The position numbers and the translations under genes were made by a program. Below are positions 44,091 to 52,715 of a stretch of DNA of 64,000 nt, one piece after another (position 1 is the first letter of the stretch; each line of letters opens with the position of its first letter). The stretch is from Parvimonas micra. GTDB taxonomy: Bacteria; Bacillota; Clostridia; Tissierellales; Peptoniphilaceae. Location: positions 186,001 to 250,000 of the forward strand of contig NZ_JAJTJP010000002.1 in the NCBI RefSeq assembly GCF_021300775.1, written 5' to 3'. The notes beneath the pieces were generated by a model, which saw only the letters and a program-made list of their open reading frames with translations, ran no database searches and was not told where the DNA came from.

Positions 44091-44167
44091 TGGGGTGGAT
44101 GATGGGATTCGAACCCATGACCTTCAGAGCCACAATCTGACGCCCTAACCAGCTAGGCCACACCCAC
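44091..44167 (-). tRNA. tRNA-His (anticodon GTG)
   Basis: A 77-nt cloverleaf with acceptor GTGGGTG / CATCCAC, C discriminator, encoded CCA, T-loop GTTCGAATC and anticodon loop TTGTGGC (GTG). Only five bases separate it from tRNA-Leu, one transcript. Confidence 0.95.
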
Positions 44168-44250
44168 CAAACTTTGCATTTATTCTAAACGCTTGTATAT
44201 TATAACAATTTATTAAAAAATTGTCAATAGTTTTTTAAAAATTTTTTAAA

Positions 44251-44751
44251 TTATATACAGTTTTCGTCTTTGCATTTATGTGTACTATGAGCTTCTTTAC
44301 TAGAATCTTGTAAATCTTTTAGTTCTTCTTCTGAAAGTTTTTCCTGACAATTTTTACAAATACCTTTAATTTCTAAATAATGACCAGTAACAATAAAATC
44401 AGTTTTATGTTCTATATCATGAATTAAATTATGTATTGGGCAATGATTAATTGGCATTATTTTTTTGCATTTTTCACAGATTAAACTATGAGTATGTCCT
44501 TGATTTAATTGAAAATAAGTAGTTCCGTCGATTTCTGCTGTTTTTTTAGCGATATTCTTATCACAAAATTGATTTAATGCTCTATATACACTTGATATAC
44601 TATATTTATCGCCTTTTGTTGAAATAGCATTGTAAATATCTTCTGCTGTTGTAGGAACTTCTCTTTTTTCTAATTCTTTAAGAATTGCCATTCTATTTTT
44701 TGTGATTTTTAAGTCATTATCTTTTAGAATTTTCAAAAAAACTTTTTTCAT
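44251..44751 (-). CDS. zur: Fur-family metalloregulator (probable zinc uptake repressor)
   Basis: A 166-residue dimeric DNA-binding regulator. The winged helix covers residues 1-80 (KITKNRMAILKELE, SISSVYRALNQF). The dimer domain has HTHSLICEKCKK with structural CxxC, HCPIHNLIHDIEHK and GICKNCQEKL. An unusual tail ends in HSTHKCKDENCI, possibly an extra metal site. It is divergent from the zinc transporter genes, from which I infer a Zur-like role; Fur or PerR cannot be excluded. Confidence 0.87.
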   Translation of the reverse strand: MKKVFLKILKDNDLKITKNRMAILKELEKREVPTTAEDIYNAISTKGDKYSISSVYRALNQFCDKNIAKKTAEIDGTTYFQLNQGHTHSLICEKCKKIMPINHCPIHNLIHDIEHKTDFIVTGHYLEIKGICKNCQEKLSEEELKDLQDSSKEAHSTHKCKDENCI

Positions 44752-44767
44752 AAATACTCTCCTTTAC

Positions 44768-44834
44768 TTGATTTTTCGACAAATAGGGTATATAATACTA
44801 TAAGTAAATGAGTGCTATTTGCAAATAAGCTCTC
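44768..44834 (+). promoter_or_regulatory. Promoter and Zur-like operator of the zinc transporter operon
   Basis: TTGATT (44768-44773), 17 bases, TATAAT (44791-44796). A 25-base imperfect palindrome, GAGTGCTATTTG-C-AAATAAGCTCTC in type, with the perfect core ATTTGCAAAT, spans 44810-44834 near the start site. It is the natural site for the divergent Fur-family protein. Confidence 0.68.
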
Positions 44835-44856
44835 ATAATATAAAAAAGGAGTAATT

Positions 44857-45855
44857 ATGAAAAAAATCATAACTAAAATCATTTCCTTTGCCCTTATTAT
44901 AACACTTTTTTCAGCTTGTGGCAAAGATTCTGTAAAAAATGATACAAAAAAAGAAGATAAAAAAATAATATACACATCATTTTATCCACTACAAAGTATT
45001 ACTAAAGAAATTGTTGGAGATAAAATTGAAGTTAGAAATTTAATTCCAAATGGCCAGGAAGTTCACCATTGGGAGCCAACAGCACAAGATATGAAAAACT
45101 TATCTGAAGGCAGTGTAATTTTAGTAAATGGACTTGGATTAGAAAGTTGGCTAGATAAATTTAAAGCTTCAATTAAAGATTTGAAAATTGTAGAAGTTTC
45201 AAAAGATGTTAATTTGTTAAAAACAGAAGATGAAGACCATGACCATGATGAACATGATAAGCATGATGAACATGGAGAGCATAAAGATGAGGACCATAAA
45301 CATGATAAGGAAGAAAAAGAACATAATCATGGAGAATATGATCCGCATATTTGGTTAAGTCTAAAAAATATGAAGACTATTGCAAAGAATATTTATAATC
45401 AAGTTGTAGAAATGGATAAAGAAAATGAGGCATTTTACAAAGAAAATTTAGAAAAATTACAAGTAAAACTTGATGATTTAGATAAAAAATATTCTGAACA
45501 ACTAAAAAATGCAAAAATAAAATCTGTTATTACTTCACATGAAGCTTTTGCATATCTATTAAATGACTATGGTTTGAAACAAATTCCAATTGAAAATTTG
45601 AGTTCTGATTCTGAACCTAATTTAGAAAAAGTGAAAGAAGTTGTAGAATTAGCAAAAAAAGAAGGCATAAAAGTTGTTTTTTATGAAGAATTAAGTGAAA
45701 ATAAAGTTGAAGAAACTATCGCTAAAGAAATTGGTGGAGAAGTTAAAATGCTTTATACAATAGAAGGTCAAACTGAAGAACAAGCAAAAGAAAATAAAGA
45801 CTATATTCAACTTATGGAAGAAAATTTAAAAGCCTTAGTTGAAGCTACAAAGTAG
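44857..45855 (+). CDS. znuA: Zinc ABC transporter substrate-binding lipoprotein
   Basis: A 332-residue cluster A-I lipoprotein that captures Zn(II) outside the membrane. The lipobox LFSAC places the modified Cys at 21. Metal ligands include HHWEP near 69 and the DPHIWLSLKN region, with ITSHEAFAYLLNDYGL and FYEELSENK. A His/Asp-rich loop of about 35 residues (near 125-160) is the mark of zinc, not manganese, binding proteins. First gene of the znuA-znuC-znuB operon. AAAGGAG precedes the ATG. Confidence 0.95.
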   Translation: MKKIITKIISFALIITLFSACGKDSVKNDTKKEDKKIIYTSFYPLQSITKEIVGDKIEVRNLIPNGQEVHHWEPTAQDMKNLSEGSVILVNGLGLESWLDKFKASIKDLKIVEVSKDVNLLKTEDEDHDHDEHDKHDEHGEHKDEDHKHDKEEKEHNHGEYDPHIWLSLKNMKTIAKNIYNQVVEMDKENEAFYKENLEKLQVKLDDLDKKYSEQLKNAKIKSVITSHEAFAYLLNDYGLKQIPIENLSSDSEPNLEKVKEVVELAKKEGIKVVFYEELSENKVEETIAKEIGGEVKMLYTIEGQTEEQAKENKDYIQLMEENLKALVEATK

Positions 45856-45864
45856 GAGAATGTT

Positions 45865-46536
45865 TTGAATAATATTATTTCGATAAAGGATCTGTCTTTT
45901 TCTTATAGTGGAGGAGTTAATGTCTTAGAAGATCTTTCTTTTGATATTCAAGAGAAAGATTTTATAGCAATTATAGGAGCAAATGGTAGTGGGAAATCTA
46001 CTTTGCTTAAATTGATTTTAAGAGAACTTAATCCTTCAAGTGGAGAAATATTTATATCAGATACTAATATTAAGAATTTTAAGGAATGGAATACAATTGG
46101 CTATGTACCTCAGATAAATGCTAGCAATATTCCAAATTTTCCGATTACTGCATTAGAGATAGTAACACTTAATCTATATCAAAAAATGGGCTTTTTTAAG
46201 TTTTCAAAAAAAAGCCATATAGAACAGGCAAAAAGAGCTTTAATGCAAGTAAATATGCTAGATTTTGCCAATACACCTATAAATAAGATGAGTGGTGGGC
46301 AACAACAGAGAATTATGATTGCAAAGTCTTTGATTAATAGTCCAAAAATTTTAATTTTTGATGAGCCTACAACAGGAATTGACAAAGAAAGTAAAAATCA
46401 ACTTTTTAGAATTTTAACTCACTTAAATAGAGTTCATGGAATTACAATTATACTTGTAACTCATGAGCTTGAAATTATGAAGGATAATTTGACAAGAGTT
46501 GTAGAAATAAAAGATAAGAAAGTGGTGGTAAGATAA
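45865..46536 (+). CDS. znuC: Zinc ABC transporter ATPase
   Basis: A 223-residue ATPase with Walker A GANGSGKS near 37, signature MSGGQQQR near 138, Walker B ILIFDEP near 159 and H-loop VTHE. It starts with TTG at 45865, preceded by AGGAG; no ATG is suitably placed. It is nine bases after znuA and its stop overlaps the znuB start by one base. It powers zinc import with ZnuA and ZnuB. Confidence 0.93.
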   Translation: MNNIISIKDLSFSYSGGVNVLEDLSFDIQEKDFIAIIGANGSGKSTLLKLILRELNPSSGEIFISDTNIKNFKEWNTIGYVPQINASNIPNFPITALEIVTLNLYQKMGFFKFSKKSHIEQAKRALMQVNMLDFANTPINKMSGGQQQRIMIAKSLINSPKILIFDEPTTGIDKESKNQLFRILTHLNRVHGITIILVTHELEIMKDNLTRVVEIKDKKVVVR

Positions 46537-47339
46537 TGTTTCAACTTGAATTTATGAGAAGAGCTTTTTTAGTTGGAATTATGCTTTCCATCGTTATACC
46601 TTGCATTGGAGTTGTAATGGTAAATAAGAGAAATTCAATGATAGGGGATGCTTTATCCCATGTTTCTCTTGCGGGTGTTACTATAGGTCTTATATTTAGA
46701 GTAAATCCAATTATAACTGCAATTATTTCCTGTGCAATTGCAAGTTTTTCAATAGAGATTATGAGAAGATATTTTCCAAAAAATTCGGATATATCAACAG
46801 CAATAATGATGAGTCTAGGAATTGGGCTTGCAGCAGTTCTTTCTGATTTTGTAAAAGGTGCTGCTAATTTCAATAGCTTTTTATTCGGTAGTATTGTCGC
46901 TATAAGTGATTTTGAAGTTATTTTAGTTACATTGGTATTTTTCATTGTAATAACAGTTTTTACAGTGCTTTACAAGGCGCTTTTATATGTTTCATTTGAT
47001 GAGGTTGGAGCAAGACTTGCAGGAATAAAAGTACAAAGTGTAAATATAATTTTTACATTTTTAATTTCCTTATCTATCTCAATAGCCTCAAGAACTGTTG
47101 GAGTATTAATGGTTTCATCATTAATGGTCGTTCCAGTAGCATGTGCGTTAAGAGTTTCAAAATCGTATTTTCAAACTGTGATTTACTCTATTCTCTTTGG
47201 AATGACATTTACGATTTCTGGTATAACAATTTCATTCTATCAAGGTTTAAAACCTGGTGGAACAATGGTTTTAACGGGAATATTAGTACTTTTTACAATC
47301 GTAATATTACAAAATTTAAGAAAGCTTTTAAAAATTTAA
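46536..47339 (+). CDS. znuB: Zinc ABC transporter permease
   Basis: A 267-residue ABC-3 family permease with about eight transmembrane helices. Family marks: NKRNSMIGDALSHVSLAGV near 30 and the C-terminal TVGVLMVSSLMVVPVACAL. The TAATG overlap with znuC shows translational coupling. It is the last gene of the operon, followed by a terminator. Confidence 0.94.
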   Translation: MFQLEFMRRAFLVGIMLSIVIPCIGVVMVNKRNSMIGDALSHVSLAGVTIGLIFRVNPIITAIISCAIASFSIEIMRRYFPKNSDISTAIMMSLGIGLAAVLSDFVKGAANFNSFLFGSIVAISDFEVILVTLVFFIVITVFTVLYKALLYVSFDEVGARLAGIKVQSVNIIFTFLISLSISIASRTVGVLMVSSLMVVPVACALRVSKSYFQTVIYSILFGMTFTISGITISFYQGLKPGGTMVLTGILVLFTIVILQNLRKLLKI

Positions 47340-47368
47340 AGAAAATCAATTTGATTTTCTTTTTTTGC
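47340..47368 (+). terminator. Terminator of the zinc transporter operon
   Basis: AGAAAATCAA / TTGATTTTCT stem followed by a run of seven T, starting at the znuB stop codon. Confidence 0.82.
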
Positions 47369-47441
47369 TTTGGGACTATTCTTTAACAATGATTTATGTT
47401 AAAATATAATTGGCTAAAAATTTATTTTATGGAGAGATAAT

Positions 47442-48428
47442 ATGATTTTTGTTGAAAATAAAAATTTTGATCCGGCATTAAATCACGCAATTGAACTTTA
47501 TCTAATGGAAAATTATGATGAAGATATTTTTATGCTTTGGAGAAATAGACCTTGTATATTACTAGGTCGTTATCAAAATATTGATTTGGAAGTAAATTTA
47601 GATTTTACAAATGCAAATAATATGGATGTAATCAGAAGATTATCTGGTGGAGGTGCAATTTATTGCGATACTGAGAATATGCAATATACTTTTATAACTA
47701 AAAAGACTGGAGAAGATGTTGATTCGTCATTTAAAAAATTTGCAAAGCCAGTTGTTAATTTCTTAAATTCATTAGGTCTTAATGCCGAATTTACTGGAAG
47801 AAACGACATTCAGATAGATGGAGCAAAGGTAAGTGGGAATGCTCAATATCAAAATAAAGAAAAGATTTTACATCATGGAACTTTCTTATTTAAAGCAAAT
47901 CTATATAATTTAACAAATTCATTGAAATCAAGAGATATAAAGTTCAAGGGTAAAGCAGTACAATCTGTTAGATCTAGAGTTGGCTTTATTGGGGATATGA
48001 TTGATATGGATGTTGAAACTTTTATGGATAAAGCTATTGATTACATAAAAGATGAGTATAATATTACTAATACTACAATTCTAACTGAAGAAGAAATGAA
48101 AAAAATTTACGAGATTAGAGATTCTATTTTTGCAACAAAAAACTGGAATTATGGAAATGGCTCTTTAAAAAAGAATAGAAAAGCAGAAAAATATTCTTGT
48201 GGAGTTGTTGAAATAGGTATTGATGTTGAAAACGAAAAAATTAAAGACATCTCAATTGAGGGAGATTTTTTCAGTGAATTGGGTATAGATAATTTGTGTA
48301 GTATATTAAAAGGAGTTCAATGTTCAAAAGAAGCTATTGCAGAGGCTCTTAAGGATATTGAGATTGATAGATACATTAAGTCAATGAATAAGGAAGTCTT
48401 TATTGATGATATAATTAAATTATTTTAA
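47442..48428 (+). CDS. lplA: Lipoate-protein ligase A
   Basis: A 328-residue enzyme that attaches exogenous lipoate to lipoyl domains such as glycine cleavage H protein, through lipoyl-AMP. Motifs: RRLSGGGAIYCD near residue 66, NDIQIDGAKVSGNAQYQ with the catalytic Lys, and HHGTFLF. The C-terminal accessory domain (LTEEEMKKIYEIRDSIFATKNWNYG) is present. Ten bases separate it from lipA, so one operon offers both salvage and synthesis. GGAGAGATAAT precedes the ATG. Confidence 0.94.
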   Translation: MIFVENKNFDPALNHAIELYLMENYDEDIFMLWRNRPCILLGRYQNIDLEVNLDFTNANNMDVIRRLSGGGAIYCDTENMQYTFITKKTGEDVDSSFKKFAKPVVNFLNSLGLNAEFTGRNDIQIDGAKVSGNAQYQNKEKILHHGTFLFKANLYNLTNSLKSRDIKFKGKAVQSVRSRVGFIGDMIDMDVETFMDKAIDYIKDEYNITNTTILTEEEMKKIYEIRDSIFATKNWNYGNGSLKKNRKAEKYSCGVVEIGIDVENEKIKDISIEGDFFSELGIDNLCSILKGVQCSKEAIAEALKDIEIDRYIKSMNKEVFIDDIIKLF

Positions 48429-48438
48429 GAGGTGTAAT

Positions 48439-49293
48439 ATGCTAAGAAAAAAAGCAGAAATAATGAGAAAACCTGAATGGTTAAAATTAAAAATTCAGGG
48501 AGATAAAAATACAAGTGACGTTGAAAGCATGTTAGAGGGATTAAAGTTAAATACAGTTTGTCATGAAGCAAATTGTCCAAATAAAATGGAATGTTATTCA
48601 AGAAGAACAGCAACTTTCATGATTTTAGGAAGAAACTGTACTAGAAATTGTACTTTCTGTAATGTAACAAGACATACTCCAGATCCAATTAATTTAGAAG
48701 AACCTGAAAATCTTGCAAAAGCTGTACAAATTCTAGGACTTAAACATGCTGTTGTAACTTCTGTTACAAGAGATGATTTACCGGATGAAGGTGCAAATCA
48801 ATTTGCAGAAGTTGTAAGACAAGTTAGAAAATATAATCCAAATACTACAATTGAACTTTTAATTCCTGATATGTCTGGAAGAAAAGAACTTATGGATATT
48901 ATTTATGAAACAAAACCTGATGTTTTAAACCACAATGTTGAAACAATTCCAGCGTTTTATCCAAAGGTAAGACCTGCTGCAAACTTCCAAAGAAGTTTAG
49001 AAGTTTTAAAATATGCAAAAGAATGTGGACTTAAAACAAAATCAGGACTTATGGTAGGTTTCGGAGAAACTGAAGAACAAGTTGTTGAAGTTTTAAAAGC
49101 ACTTAGAGAAGTGGATTGTGATATGGTAACAATTGGACAATATTTACAACCTACAAAATTCCATATAGCTGTTAAGGAATATGTACATCCTCAACAATTT
49201 GATAGATATAGAGATATAGCTTTTGAAATGGGCTTTTTAAGAGTAAACTCAGGACCATTAGTAAGAAGCTCTTATCACGCGGAAGCACTTTAA
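48439..49293 (+). CDS. lipA: Lipoyl synthase
   Basis: A 284-residue radical SAM enzyme that inserts two sulfurs into octanoyl chains bound to lipoyl domains. Both cluster motifs are complete: auxiliary CX4CX5C in TVCHEANCPNKMEC and the SAM-cluster CX3CX2C in CTRNCTFC. HNVETIPAFYPKVRP and the C-terminal RSSYHAE motif are as in the family. Cotranscribed with lplA; functionally linked with gcvPA/gcvPB at the end of the window. Confidence 0.96.
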   Translation: MLRKKAEIMRKPEWLKLKIQGDKNTSDVESMLEGLKLNTVCHEANCPNKMECYSRRTATFMILGRNCTRNCTFCNVTRHTPDPINLEEPENLAKAVQILGLKHAVVTSVTRDDLPDEGANQFAEVVRQVRKYNPNTTIELLIPDMSGRKELMDIIYETKPDVLNHNVETIPAFYPKVRPAANFQRSLEVLKYAKECGLKTKSGLMVGFGETEEQVVEVLKALREVDCDMVTIGQYLQPTKFHIAVKEYVHPQQFDRYRDIAFEMGFLRVNSGPLVRSSYHAEAL

Positions 49294-49299
49294 TTATAG

Positions 49300-49334
49300 A
49301 ACTCATTTTTACTTTTGTAGAAATGAGTTTTTTT
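49300..49334 (+). terminator. Terminator after lipA
   Basis: AACTCATTT / AAATGAGTT stem with a 12-base loop, then T run. Confidence 0.82.
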
Positions 49335-49359
49335 ACTACTGTATTTATTAATTAATTTG

Positions 49360-49368
49360 TGGTAAAAT
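49360..49368 (+). promoter_or_regulatory. Extended -10 promoter of the hydrolase gene
   Basis: TG-G-TAAAAT within TTTGTGGTAAAATATTT, 30 bases before the start codon. Confidence 0.5.
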
Positions 49369-49397
49369 ATTTATAACTTGTTATTATGAGGTGTTTT

Positions 49398-50327
49398 ATG
49401 AAGGAGTTTTACATAAATTCATGTATAGACGATAAAAGACTATATTGTGTAGATTTTGCAGAAAATTTAAAAAATCCTAAAATGATTGTGCAAATTTGTC
49501 ACGGAATGACTGAGCATATAAGAAGATATAAGGACTTCGCACTATTCTTAGAAAAACAAGGAATAAGGGCCTTTGGAATGGATAACAGAGGACATGGAAA
49601 AACTTGTGAAGAAGAGGAATTAAGAGGACATATTGCCGATACAGAGGGTGATATAAAACTTATAGAAGATGTATATACTCTTAACAAATATATAAGAGCA
49701 GAATTTCCGGATAAAAAAGTTGTAATTTTTGGACATAGTATGGGTTCGTTAATAGTTAGAAACTTTTTAAATGAATATTCCGAATGTGTTGATGGTGCAG
49801 TTATTTGTGGAACAACAGAACCTTATGGAATTAAACATAGAATTTCTATGCTTTTAGCCAAACTTTTTAGTGCAAAAAATGGAAGTAAAAAGAGTGAATT
49901 TGTAAATAGACTTGGATTTAAAGGATATAATTCTAGAATAAAAAATAGAAATTCAGATTTTGACTGGCTTACATCAGATGAAAATGAAGTTGAAAAATAC
50001 ATTTTAGATAAGGATTGTGGTTATCTTTGCACAAATATGTTCTTTCTAGATCTACTAACTTTAATCAAAGAAGCCTCATACAAAAAGAATATTGCAAACA
50101 TTAGAAAAGATTTGCCAATTCTTTTTGTTGCTGGAAAAGAAGATCCAGTTGGAGCTTATGGAAAAGGAGTTTTAAAAACTTACAAAATTTATAAAAAAGT
50201 AGGAATAAAAAATCTAAAAATTAAACTTTATGGAAAAATGAGACATGAAGTTTTGAATGAAATAGGTAAAGAAAAAGTATATCTTGATATCTATAATTTT
50301 TTAGAAAATGTAAATGAAAATAACTAA
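49398..50327 (+). CDS. Alpha/beta hydrolase, monoacylglycerol lipase / lysophospholipase type
   Basis: A 309-residue serine hydrolase of the Hydrolase_4 family: QICHGMTEHIRRYKDFALFL, GMDNRGHGKTC, nucleophile elbow FGHSMGSLI, acid in VAGKEDPVG and His in KMRHEVLNE. Members cleave monoacylglycerols or lysophospholipids. I use the ATG at 49398 because GAGGTG lies just before it; an ATG four codons upstream contains that site. Single gene with terminator. Confidence 0.88.
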   Translation: MKEFYINSCIDDKRLYCVDFAENLKNPKMIVQICHGMTEHIRRYKDFALFLEKQGIRAFGMDNRGHGKTCEEEELRGHIADTEGDIKLIEDVYTLNKYIRAEFPDKKVVIFGHSMGSLIVRNFLNEYSECVDGAVICGTTEPYGIKHRISMLLAKLFSAKNGSKKSEFVNRLGFKGYNSRIKNRNSDFDWLTSDENEVEKYILDKDCGYLCTNMFFLDLLTLIKEASYKKNIANIRKDLPILFVAGKEDPVGAYGKGVLKTYKIYKKVGIKNLKIKLYGKMRHEVLNEIGKEKVYLDIYNFLENVNENN

Positions 50328-50336
50328 GAGCGAACA

Positions 50337-50373
50337 AAGAGGAGTTATATTAAAAGTTACTCCTCTTTAGTTT
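50337..50373 (+). terminator. Terminator after the hydrolase gene
   Basis: AAAGAGGAGT / ACTCCTCTTT stem with loop, followed by AGTTTT. Confidence 0.78.
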
Positions 50374-50400
50374 TAACTGCTATTTATTGGAGGGAAAATA

Positions 50401-51015
50401 TTGGAAAAAAGACCGGAGTTTCAGGAAATTAAATCCTTTGAAGAATTTTGTAAATATTATTGGTATCGTGAAGAACTTTCTCAAATATGTAAATTACTAG
50501 GTTTAGAATATAGAGGTACAAAACAAGAACTTAATTGTACTATCGAGGAGTATTTTAAAGGAAATGTCATTAAAAAGACTGTAATAAAAAAAGAAAAGAA
50601 GAAAGTGGAAAATATTACTTTAGATACGCCATTGCTTGAGTGCGGTTTTTCCTTTAATGCAAAGTTTAGAGAATACTTTTCTAGCTTAACTGGAATTTCA
50701 CCATTTAAATTTAATGCTGATATGGCTACATCTTGGAGAAAAGTAAAAAAAGATAAAGATTTTAATTTTACAATTCAAGATATGCTAAATGTGTATTATG
50801 GAAAATCGGATTATGCAAAGTATGATAATTCAGTATGTGAATGGAATCAATTTTTAAAAGACTTTTGCTCTGATAAATCTAGTTTAGACTATTCGAATAA
50901 ATTAAAAGTTGCCTCTATTCTTTGGAAAGAGGTTAGAGATTCAAAAAATGAAAAAAAATATTCGAGAGAATTGTTGGATAAATATTCTTGTAAAGTAAAA
51001 GAATATCTAAAATAA
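50401..51015 (+). CDS. SAP-domain / DUF6434-like protein
   Basis: A 204-residue cytosolic protein starting at TTG 50401, seven bases after GGAGGG. Residues 18-55 resemble a SAP helix-extension-helix (LSQICKLLGLEYRGTKQELN), a DNA-binding element. The middle part (DTPLLECGFSFNAKFREYFSSL) and the C-terminal helical part (WRKVKKDKDFNFTIQDMLNVYY) resemble the DUF6434 family found with SAP domains in Firmicutes. Function unknown. Confidence 0.72.
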   Translation: MEKRPEFQEIKSFEEFCKYYWYREELSQICKLLGLEYRGTKQELNCTIEEYFKGNVIKKTVIKKEKKKVENITLDTPLLECGFSFNAKFREYFSSLTGISPFKFNADMATSWRKVKKDKDFNFTIQDMLNVYYGKSDYAKYDNSVCEWNQFLKDFCSDKSSLDYSNKLKVASILWKEVRDSKNEKKYSRELLDKYSCKVKEYLK

Positions 51016-51111
51016 ATACCTATTAATCGGTATAATAAAGGAATATTAATTCGAAAAGACTTATTATTATTTTTAAAATTAAAAATTAGGATATTAGCTA
51101 ATAAATAGATA

Positions 51112-51140
51112 TTGACAAATGTTTTTGTTACTGATATTAT
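51112..51140 (+). promoter_or_regulatory. Promoter of the purine permease transcript
   Basis: Perfect TTGACA (51112-51117), 17 bases, TATTAT (51135-51140), just ahead of the riboswitch. Confidence 0.8.
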
Positions 51141-51164
51141 ATTAATGTAATAATAGTAACTCGT

Positions 51165-51265
51165 AAGAGAAAGTGCACATAGGGTTCCGAAGAATTTTTC
51201 TTGCTGGTCCAAGCTGTGCAGGTGCAATGCACTACACCTAAGGGAGAAAAGCCCAGAAGGTAGGT
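51165..51265 (+). promoter_or_regulatory. ykkC-family riboswitch (subtype 2, PRPP- or ppGpp-type)
   Basis: Conserved ykkC blocks in order: AAGTGCACATAGGGTTCC (51171-51188), TGGTCCAAG (51205-51213), a hairpin GGTGCAATGCACTACACC, then AAGGGAGAAAAGCCCAGAAG and GTAGG. The ACACCTAAGGGA..AAAGCCC..GG segment fits subtype 2 aptamers better than guanidine-I ones. The gene downstream transports purines, which favours PRPP. However, the usual GCCCGGGAGG is GCCCAGAAGG here, in the region where ligand choice is made, so the ligand is open. Confidence 0.8.
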
Positions 51266-51300
51266 TTCGCTTGAATCCTACTTTTTGGGCATTTGTTTTT
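51251..51300 (+). terminator. Expression-platform terminator of the ykkC-type riboswitch
   Basis: GCCCAGAAGGTAGG pairs imperfectly with CCTACTTTTTGGGC, followed by ATTTGTTTTT. The 5' arm is the 3' end of the aptamer, so ligand binding should prevent the terminator and turn the gene on. Confidence 0.8.
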
Positions 51301-51359
51301 AGTTGTTTTTATTTTTAGGGGTTATTTTTGTTTTGCAAAAATATTTTTTAGGAGGATTT

Positions 51360-52670
51360 ATGAGCACATTTTTTGAAAATTTTTTCAAACTTAAAGAACA
51401 CAAAACAAGTGTCAAAACAGAAGTTCTAGCAGGTATTACTACATTTATGACAATGGCTTACATATTAGTTGTAAACCCAGCAATTTTATCTGAAGCCGGA
51501 ATGGATAAGGGGGCTGTTTTTACAACAACAGCAATAGCATCTTTTGTAGGAACGGTATTAATGGCACTACTTGCTAATTATCCTTTTGCATTAGCTCCAG
51601 GTATGGGATTAAATGCTTACTTTGCTTATACAATTGTAATTGGTAAAGGATATAGTTGGCAATTTGCTTTAACAGCAGTTTTATTGGAAGGTATTGTATT
51701 TTTAATTTTAACTTTTACAAAAGTAAGAGAAATGATTGTAAATGCCATGCCATATTCACTTAAACAAGCAGTTAGTGCAGGTATTGGTATATTTATAGCA
51801 TTTTTAGGTTTATATCAAGCAGGACTTGTAAAACAAGGAAAGGGAATACCTTTAGATTTAGGTGTAATCACAAGTGCAACTTCATTAATTACAATTTTTG
51901 GTATTTTATTTACTATTTTCTTACTTGTAAAAAAAGTTCCAGGTGCAATTTTATTTGGTATGATTGCTACAACAATAGTATCAATAATATGTGGAGTTTC
52001 TGAACTTCCAAAAGCAGTTATTGGAAAACCATCAAGCATAGCACCAATCTTTATGAAATTTGATTTTAGTAAAGCTTTATCAACAGAAATGTTTGTAGCA
52101 TTATTTGCATTTTTATTTGTTGACTTATTCGACACAGTTGGAACTCTTGTAGGAGTTGCTTCAAAAGCTGATATGTTAGATGAAAAAGGAAATTTGCCAA
52201 AAGCTAGACAAGCTCTTTTTGCTGATGCAGCAGGAACAACAGTAGGAGCAATGCTTGGAACATCAACAGTAACTACATTCGTTGAAAGTGCAGCGGGAGT
52301 TGCTGAAGGTGGTAGAACAGGACTTACAGCAATTGTTACAGCTTTTCTATTCTTACTAGCTTTAATTTTCCAACCAATATTTTCTATAATTCCAACATAT
52401 GCAACATCTTCTGCATTAATCGTAGTAGGATTATTTATGATTACAGGAGTTAAGAAAATAGACTTTGACGACTATACAGAAGCATTACCAGCATTCTTAA
52501 CTATCATTATGATGCCTTTATCATACTCAATAGCAAACGGAATCGTATTTGGTATTGTTTCATACGCAGTATTAAAACTAGTTTCAGGTAGAAGAAAAGA
52601 AGCTTCTCCAGTTGTTTACATCTTAGCTCTACTATTTATCTTAAAATTTGTAGCAGAAGCATTTATGTAA
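51360..52670 (+). CDS. pbuG: Guanine/hypoxanthine permease, AzgA-like NCS2 family
   Basis: A 436-residue proton symporter for purine bases with about 12-14 hydrophobic segments. AzgA family marks: TMAYILVVNPAILSEAGMD, NYPFALAPGMGLNAYFAYT, FVDLFDTVGTLVGVASKADM and TTVGAMLGTSTVTTFVESAAG. I use the ATG at 51360 after AGGAGGATTT; longer in-frame starts overlap the riboswitch terminator. Hypoxanthine/guanine versus adenine specificity is not certain. Monocistronic. Confidence 0.92.
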   Translation: MSTFFENFFKLKEHKTSVKTEVLAGITTFMTMAYILVVNPAILSEAGMDKGAVFTTTAIASFVGTVLMALLANYPFALAPGMGLNAYFAYTIVIGKGYSWQFALTAVLLEGIVFLILTFTKVREMIVNAMPYSLKQAVSAGIGIFIAFLGLYQAGLVKQGKGIPLDLGVITSATSLITIFGILFTIFLLVKKVPGAILFGMIATTIVSIICGVSELPKAVIGKPSSIAPIFMKFDFSKALSTEMFVALFAFLFVDLFDTVGTLVGVASKADMLDEKGNLPKARQALFADAAGTTVGAMLGTSTVTTFVESAAGVAEGGRTGLTAIVTAFLFLLALIFQPIFSIIPTYATSSALIVVGLFMITGVKKIDFDDYTEALPAFLTIIMMPLSYSIANGIVFGIVSYAVLKLVSGRRKEASPVVYILALLFILKFVAEAFM

Positions 52671-52680
52671 TAAAAAATAT

Positions 52681-52715
52681 AAGGATTGAAATGTTAGAAT
52701 TTCAATCCTTTTTTT
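52681..52715 (+). terminator. Terminator after the purine permease gene
   Basis: AAGGATTGAAAT / ATTTCAATCCTT stem with GTTAG-type loop and a T run. Confidence 0.9.

Noticed and set aside
51165-51265. Classical purine (xpt-type) riboswitch before the purine permease
   Set aside because: The conserved purine aptamer core is absent; the blocks TAGGGTTCC, GGTCC.AG and AAAGCCC belong to the ykkC family.
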